NCBI GenBank assembly: GCA_000431795.1
Contig: FR887373.1
Location: forward strand, 118,530-182,529
DNA length: 64,000 bases
DNA from: Clostridium sp. CAG:302
GTDB taxonomy: Bacteria > Bacillota_I > Bacilli_A > RF39 > UBA660
Reading direction: 5' to 3'
Of the stretch, positions 59,944-64,000 are shown piece by piece (position 1 is the first letter of the stretch; every line of letters begins with the position of its first letter). The notes beneath the pieces are model-generated. The model did not search any database, was not told the DNA's origin, and saw nothing but the letters and a program-made list of their open reading frames with translations. The position numbers and the translations under genes were made by a program.

Positions 59944-62658
59944 ATGTATAAAAATAAAAAAATATTTATATTAGGAATGGCTAGAAGTGGTTATGAAGTA
60001 GCTAAATTACTTTCTAGTGATAATGAGATATTTATTACTGATATGAAAGAGCAGGAAAAAGATAAAGTAGAAGAATTAGAAAAACTTGGTGTTACTGTTA
60101 AGATATGCAATGATCCAATAGAATACTTAGATGATAGTTTTGATATTATGGTTAAAAATCCTGGTATTAAATATACTCATCCTTGTGTAGTTAAGGCTAA
60201 AGAACTTGGTATACCAGTAATTAATGAAGTAGAAGTTGCTTATCATTATATTGATAAAAATGTTAAGATAATTGGTGTTACTGGTTCTAATGGTAAAACT
60301 ACTACTACTAGTATTATATATGAAATAATGAAAAAGGCTTTTGGTGATAAGGTTATTTTAGCGGGTAATATTGGTACTCCTTTATGTCATTATGCTAAAG
60401 ATATTAAAAAAGATAGTTATTTAGTTATGGAAATAAGTGATCATCAGTTATGTGATATGTATGATTTTAAGACTAATGTATCTGTTATGACTAATATATA
60501 CGAATGTCATACTGATTTTCATGATAGTCATGAAAGATATGTTATGACTAAGAAGAAAATATTTAATAATCATAGTAAAGATGATATAGCTATTATTAAT
60601 ATGGATAATAGTGAAGAGATGGAACTTACTAGTGATATTGTTAGTACTAAAGAATATTTTTCTTGTGACAAGAAGACTGATTGTTATTATAAAGATGGCT
60701 TTATTTATTATAAAGATGAAAAATATATTGATACTAGTAAGATTATTTTAAAGGGTAATCATAATTATCAAAATATTATGTGTGCTATTCTTGCTACAAA
60801 AGTATATGGTGTTAGTGATGAAATAATTAAAGATGTCGCTAGTACTTTTAGTGGTGTTGAACATAGACTTGAGTATGTTGGTAATATTAATGGCAGAGAA
60901 GTATATAATGATTCTAAGAGTACTAATACTGAATCTACAGTTATAGCACTTAACTCTTTTGATAAAGATACTATTCTTATTATGGGTGGTACTGATAGGG
61001 GTCATTCTTTTGAAGAATTAAAAGAGCCTATGAAACATACTAAGTTAGTGGTAGCTTATGGTGAAACTAAAAATAGAATAAAAGAATTTTGTGATAAAAT
61101 TAGAATTAAATGTATAGTGTGTGATAATTTAGTAGAAGCTACTGGTATTGCTTATGATAATTCTAAAGAAGGAGATATTATACTTCTTAGTCCTGCTTGT
61201 GCTAGTTGGGATCAGTTTCCTGATTTTGAAGTGAGAGGTAAATTATTTAAAGATACAATACTAAAATATAAGAAAAGTTTATTTTTGGAAAAAGGCAAAC
61301 ATATTTATATGATGGGTATTGGTGGTATTAGTATGAGTGGTATTGCTGATATACTTGTTAATATGGGATATAAAGTTAGTGGTAGTGATAGAATGGAATC
61401 TTCTGTTACTGATAAACTTACTAGTCAAGGTATTAAAGTACTTATACCACAAAGTAAAGATAATATTACTAAAGATATAGATTTTATAGTATATACTGCC
61501 GCAATAAAAGATGATAATGAGGAAATGATTGAGGCTAAAAAGAATAATATTCCTATGATGGAAAGAGGAGAGTTTTTGGGAGAAATTACTAAATTATATT
61601 CTAATACTATAGGAGTAGCTGGTACGCATGGAAAGACTAGTACTACTTCAATGCTTTCTTGTATATTTTTAAAGGGTAATATGGATCCTACTATTCAAGT
61701 TGGTAGTATGCTTAAGAATATTAATGGTAATTATAGAGTAGGTAAGAGTGATACTTTGATTATTGAGGCTTGTGAGTATTGTGATAGTTATCTTAACTTT
61801 AAACAAAAATCCGCTATTGTACTTAATATTGATAATGATCATTTGGATTATTTTAAAAACTTAGATAATATTAAGAAATCTTTTTATGAGTATGTTAGTC
61901 ATTTACCTAGCGATGGTTATTTAGTTATTAATAATGATGATGATAATAGTAATCATTTAAAAGAACATACTAAGGCTAAAGTTATTACTTATGGTATTAA
62001 TAATAAAGCTGATTATATGGCTGATAATATTAAATTTAATAAAGATGGCTGCGGTATATTTGATGTTATTTATGATAATAAGAATTTAGGTACTATTGAA
62101 CTTTCTGTACCTGGAAGACATAATATATCTAATGCTTTATCTACAGTGGCACTATCTATGGCTTATGGTATAGATTTTAATGATATTAAAGAAGGCCTTA
62201 AAGATTATGAGGGGGCCGCAAGAAGAATGGAATATAAGGGTGAGTTCATGGGGGCTAAAGTATATGATGACTATGGACATCATCCTACCGAAATAGAGGC
62301 TACCGCAAAGGCTATTCATGGTATGGAACATAATGAAACTTGGGTTATATTTGAACCACATACTTATTCAAGAGCTTATAAACATAAAGAGGCTTTTGCT
62401 AAAGTACTTAGTGAATTTGATCATATTATTATTACTGATATATATGCTGCGAGAGAAAATAATACATATGGTATAAAAGAAGAAGATATTATTAAAGAAA
62501 TAAAGAAATATGGTAAAGAGGCTTTTCATATAAGTAATTATGATGATATTAAAACTTATTTATCTGAATATGTTAATAAGGGTGATTTAATTCTTACTTT
62601 AGGAGCTGGTTATGTTACTAAACTTGCTGATTTGTTAGTAAATAAAGAAAATGAATGA
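59944..62658 (+). CDS. murD-murC: MurD-MurC fusion (two Mur ligases in one polypeptide)
   Basis: 904 aa. Residues 1-445 are MurD-like: FILGMARSGYEVAKLL, VTGSNGKTTTT (P-loop near 113), LEYVGNINGREVYNDSKSTN and LLSPACASWDQF. Residues 450-904 are MurC-like: HIYMMGIGGISMSGIADIL, GVAGTHGKTSTTSML (P-loop near 557), EACEYCDSYL, YDDYGHHPTEI and FEPHTYSRAY. Together they add L-Ala (MurC) and then D-Glu (MurD) to UDP-MurNAc in the cytoplasm, although in the chain the order is reversed. There is no internal stop and no frameshift. GGTGGTGA lies 6 bases before the ATG at 59944. Confidence 0.93.
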   Translation: MYKNKKIFILGMARSGYEVAKLLSSDNEIFITDMKEQEKDKVEELEKLGVTVKICNDPIEYLDDSFDIMVKNPGIKYTHPCVVKAKELGIPVINEVEVAYHYIDKNVKIIGVTGSNGKTTTTSIIYEIMKKAFGDKVILAGNIGTPLCHYAKDIKKDSYLVMEISDHQLCDMYDFKTNVSVMTNIYECHTDFHDSHERYVMTKKKIFNNHSKDDIAIINMDNSEEMELTSDIVSTKEYFSCDKKTDCYYKDGFIYYKDEKYIDTSKIILKGNHNYQNIMCAILATKVYGVSDEIIKDVASTFSGVEHRLEYVGNINGREVYNDSKSTNTESTVIALNSFDKDTILIMGGTDRGHSFEELKEPMKHTKLVVAYGETKNRIKEFCDKIRIKCIVCDNLVEATGIAYDNSKEGDIILLSPACASWDQFPDFEVRGKLFKDTILKYKKSLFLEKGKHIYMMGIGGISMSGIADILVNMGYKVSGSDRMESSVTDKLTSQGIKVLIPQSKDNITKDIDFIVYTAAIKDDNEEMIEAKKNNIPMMERGEFLGEITKLYSNTIGVAGTHGKTSTTSMLSCIFLKGNMDPTIQVGSMLKNINGNYRVGKSDTLIIEACEYCDSYLNFKQKSAIVLNIDNDHLDYFKNLDNIKKSFYEYVSHLPSDGYLVINNDDDNSNHLKEHTKAKVITYGINNKADYMADNIKFNKDGCGIFDVIYDNKNLGTIELSVPGRHNISNALSTVALSMAYGIDFNDIKEGLKDYEGAARRMEYKGEFMGAKVYDDYGHHPTEIEATAKAIHGMEHNETWVIFEPHTYSRAYKHKEAFAKVLSEFDHIIITDIYAARENNTYGIKEEDIIKEIKKYGKEAFHISNYDDIKTYLSEYVNKGDLILTLGAGYVTKLADLLVNKENE

Positions 62659-62660
62659 TA

Positions 62661-62927
62661 TTATTTTTCATTCATTTTTTCTTTGAGAAATTTTTCAAAC
62701 ATAGTTAGTCCATATCTACTATTGTAATAATTGGGAAATTCATTTAAATGGGCTAAAGCTATTTTAGTAGTTAGTATTAAATTGTCGTTGGTTACATTGG
62801 TTTCAGGATTTATTGTTCCATGTTCTAATTCAATATTCATTCCAGTTAATAATTCTTCTTTTGTAAATTTATCAAATTTAATATTTAACTTATTTGACAC
62901 TTCTAATACATCTTTTAATGTAAACAT
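62661..62927 (-). CDS. DUF5661-family protein
   Basis: 88 aa, helical. FDKFTKEELLTGMNIELEHG and KIALAHLNEFPNYYNSRYGL match the DUF5661 pattern (PF18905), a small domain of unknown function. GGTGA lies 6 bases before the ATG at 62927. It converges on murD-murC, with the stops two bases apart. Confidence 0.78.
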   Translation of the reverse strand: MFTLKDVLEVSNKLNIKFDKFTKEELLTGMNIELEHGTINPETNVTNDNLILTTKIALAHLNEFPNYYNSRYGLTMFEKFLKEKMNEK

Positions 62928-62980
62928 ATTTATCACCAATTAATTATATGTTATTTATTTAGAAAGTAAATTAAAACTAA

Positions 62981-63009
62981 TTGACTTTATATATATTATG
63001 TTGTATACT
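62981..63009 (+). promoter_or_regulatory. Promoter of perR-rubrerythrin
   Basis: TTGACT, 17-base spacer, TATACT. Confidence 0.78.
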
Positions 63010-63012
63010 TTT

Positions 63013-63031
63013 ATTAGTAATCATTACTAAT
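63013..63031 (+). promoter_or_regulatory. Per/Fur-type operator
   Basis: The perfect palindrome ATTAGTAAT-C-ATTACTAAT covers the predicted transcription start (about 63016), just before the Shine-Dalgarno of the Fur-family gene. It resembles the PerR/Fur box (TTATAATNATTATAA type), consistent with autoregulation. Confidence 0.8.
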
Positions 63032-63043
63032 AAGGAGAGAGAT

Positions 63044-63409
63044 ATGCGTAATACTAAACAAAGAGAATGTATATTAGATATAATTAATAATAGTTATGAT
63101 CACTTGAATGCTTATCAGGTTTATGATAAGGCTCGAGAGATTATTTCTAATATTAGTTTGGGGACAGTATATCGTAATTTATCTTGGTTATGTGATAACG
63201 ATAAAATTAGATTTTTTCTAGTTGATGGTACTTTTAGATATGATAGAAATGATATTCATGATCATTTTATATGTACTAGATGTGGTTATGTTATTGATGT
63301 AGCAAGAGATAAAAATGTTAAAAAGTATATAAATGGTAATTTAGTAGTTGATTATGAAATAAAATATAGGGGCATTTGTACTAAATGCCAAAGGGAGGAA
63401 AATTTATAA
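63044..63409 (+). CDS. perR: Fur-family repressor, PerR-like
   Basis: 121 aa. The winged HTH (about 1-75) has NAYQVYDKAREIISNISLGTVYRNLSWLCD. The C-terminal metal domain has RNDIHDHFICTRCG and GICTKC, giving the two CxxC zinc site and a His-rich regulatory site. Coupling to rubrerythrin suggests a peroxide sensor (PerR) more than an iron or zinc sensor. GGAGAG lies 6 bases before the ATG. The stop overlaps the rubrerythrin start. Confidence 0.88.
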   Translation: MRNTKQRECILDIINNSYDHLNAYQVYDKAREIISNISLGTVYRNLSWLCDNDKIRFFLVDGTFRYDRNDIHDHFICTRCGYVIDVARDKNVKKYINGNLVVDYEIKYRGICTKCQREENL

Positions 63410-63948
63410 TGAAATTAAAAGGAAGTAAAACTGAACAAAACTTAATGACTGCTTTTGCTGGTGAATCTCAAGCTAGAAATAAGTATACTTATTTTGCATC
63501 AAAAGCTAGAAAGGATGGTTTTGAGCAAATAGCAGATATATTTGAAGAGACTGCTAATAACGAAAAAGAACATGCTAAGATGTGGTTTAAGGAATTAAAT
63601 GGTGGTGAAATTCCTAGTACTATGGATAATCTTTTAGCGGCTGCTGAAGGTGAAAACTATGAATGGACTGATATGTATAAAGGTTTTGCCGAAACTGCTA
63701 GAGAAGAGGGATTTACTAGACTTGCTTATTTATTTGAAGAGGTTGCTAAGATTGAAAAAGAACATGAAGAAAGATATAGAAAATTACTTGTTAATGTAAA
63801 AGATGGTTTAGTATTTTCTCGTGAGGGAGATAGAATATGGCAATGTAGAAATTGTGGTCATATTGTTATTGGAAAAGAAGCTCCTAAAGTATGTCCTGTA
63901 TGTAATCATCCACAAAGTTATTTTGAGATCAAGAAAGAGAATTATTAA
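63409..63948 (+). CDS. rbr: Rubrerythrin
   Basis: 179 aa. The ferritin-like di-iron domain (about 1-135) carries the Glu/His ligands in AFAGESQARNKY, ANNEKEHAKM, FAETAREEGFTRLA and VAKIEKEHEERY. The C-terminal rubredoxin domain has CRNCG and CPVCNHPQSYFE. It reduces hydrogen peroxide in anaerobes. GGGAGG lies 10 bases before the ATG. It is cotranscribed with, and probably repressed by, the PerR-like protein. Confidence 0.95.
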   Translation: MKLKGSKTEQNLMTAFAGESQARNKYTYFASKARKDGFEQIADIFEETANNEKEHAKMWFKELNGGEIPSTMDNLLAAAEGENYEWTDMYKGFAETAREEGFTRLAYLFEEVAKIEKEHEERYRKLLVNVKDGLVFSREGDRIWQCRNCGHIVIGKEAPKVCPVCNHPQSYFEIKKENY

Positions 63949-64000
63949 TTTAATTCTTTTTTGCATATTTATCTATATATTACATATTAATATAGTGTGA

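Noticed and set aside
1..64000. Mycoplasma-type genetic code (UGA = Trp)
   Set aside because: TGA ends several conserved genes at the right place, and Trp is encoded by TGG throughout.
1..64000. CRISPR arrays, prophage or insertion sequences
   Set aside because: No regularly spaced direct repeats, cas genes, transposase, integrase or phage structural genes were seen. The dispersed hairpins have no transposase beside them.

Overview
The window is chromosomal DNA from a very AT-rich (roughly 28-30% GC by eye) Bacillota-type bacterium. TGA is used as a stop (for example at 3' ends of the M23 peptidase, walJ and yabP genes), so this is the standard bacterial code and not the Mycoplasma code. Gene order is Bacilli-like: rpsF-ssb-rpsR/rplI-dnaB, walJ-rlmH, rsmA-yabG-veg, spoVG, yabP-yabQ-divIC, tilS-ftsH, ywiB-argS-rpoE, secE-nusG-rplK-rplA-rplJ-rplL-ybxB-rpoB-rpoC. 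Endospore genes (yabG, yabP, yabQ, spoIVA, spoVIF) together with sigma-E-like promoters suggest a spore-former or a recent descendant of one. A PerR/Fur-like repressor with rubrerythrin, and a pair of 2-hydroxyacyl-CoA-dehydratase-activase-related proteins, suggest an anaerobe. My inference is an uncultured gut-type Bacilli lineage; the species cannot be told from the window.

Layout. 1-3.6 kb: the N-terminal part of a metal exporter, an unknown 307-aa protein, a membrane-anchored Asn-rich protein and a CapA-type lipoprotein. 3.7-13.1 kb (+): ribosomal/replication genes, a LysM-G5-M23 cell-wall peptidase, walJ, rlmH, rsmA, then the sporulation and division set. 13.1-18.3 kb (mostly -): ftsH, tilS, and tyrS with a T-box. 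18.5-30.5 kb: prfA-prmC, an HTH protein and a DIP1984-like protein, a class A PBP (-), ywiB-argS-rpoE, the activase-related pair, tandem 6-TM proteins and an S24-type regulator. 30.5-42.7 kb (mostly -): hup, spoIVA, a GATase, spoVIF, der, ysxC, a Zn peptidase, cysS, an RluD-type synthase, a methyltransferase, a MazF-like protein, hsp20 and an XRE regulator. 42.9-58.5 kb (+): gatCAB, tRNA-Asn, secE-nusG, the L11/L1/L10/L7-L12 genes with autogenous leaders, and rpoBC. 58.5-64 kb: hypotheticals, a natural MurD-MurC fusion, a DUF5661 protein, and perR-rubrerythrin.

Most genes are housekeeping genes in compact operons with overlapping start/stop codons and clear intrinsic terminators, many of which overlap the final codons. 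The most unusual content is a family of dispersed intergenic elements, found in nine places. Each is built from one or two imperfect hairpins with the core GAGAC...GGCTC (or its complement). Stem sequences vary with compensatory changes, while an A.G or A.A mismatch is kept at the same place. Six of the loci also share an AT-rich block resembling GCTTATATATGATAG. Other notable items are the MurD-MurC fusion, sigma-E-like promoters before spoIVA, yabG and yabP, an S24 regulator with Arg in place of the catalytic Lys, and a perfect 9-1-9 Per/Fur box before the Fur-family gene.
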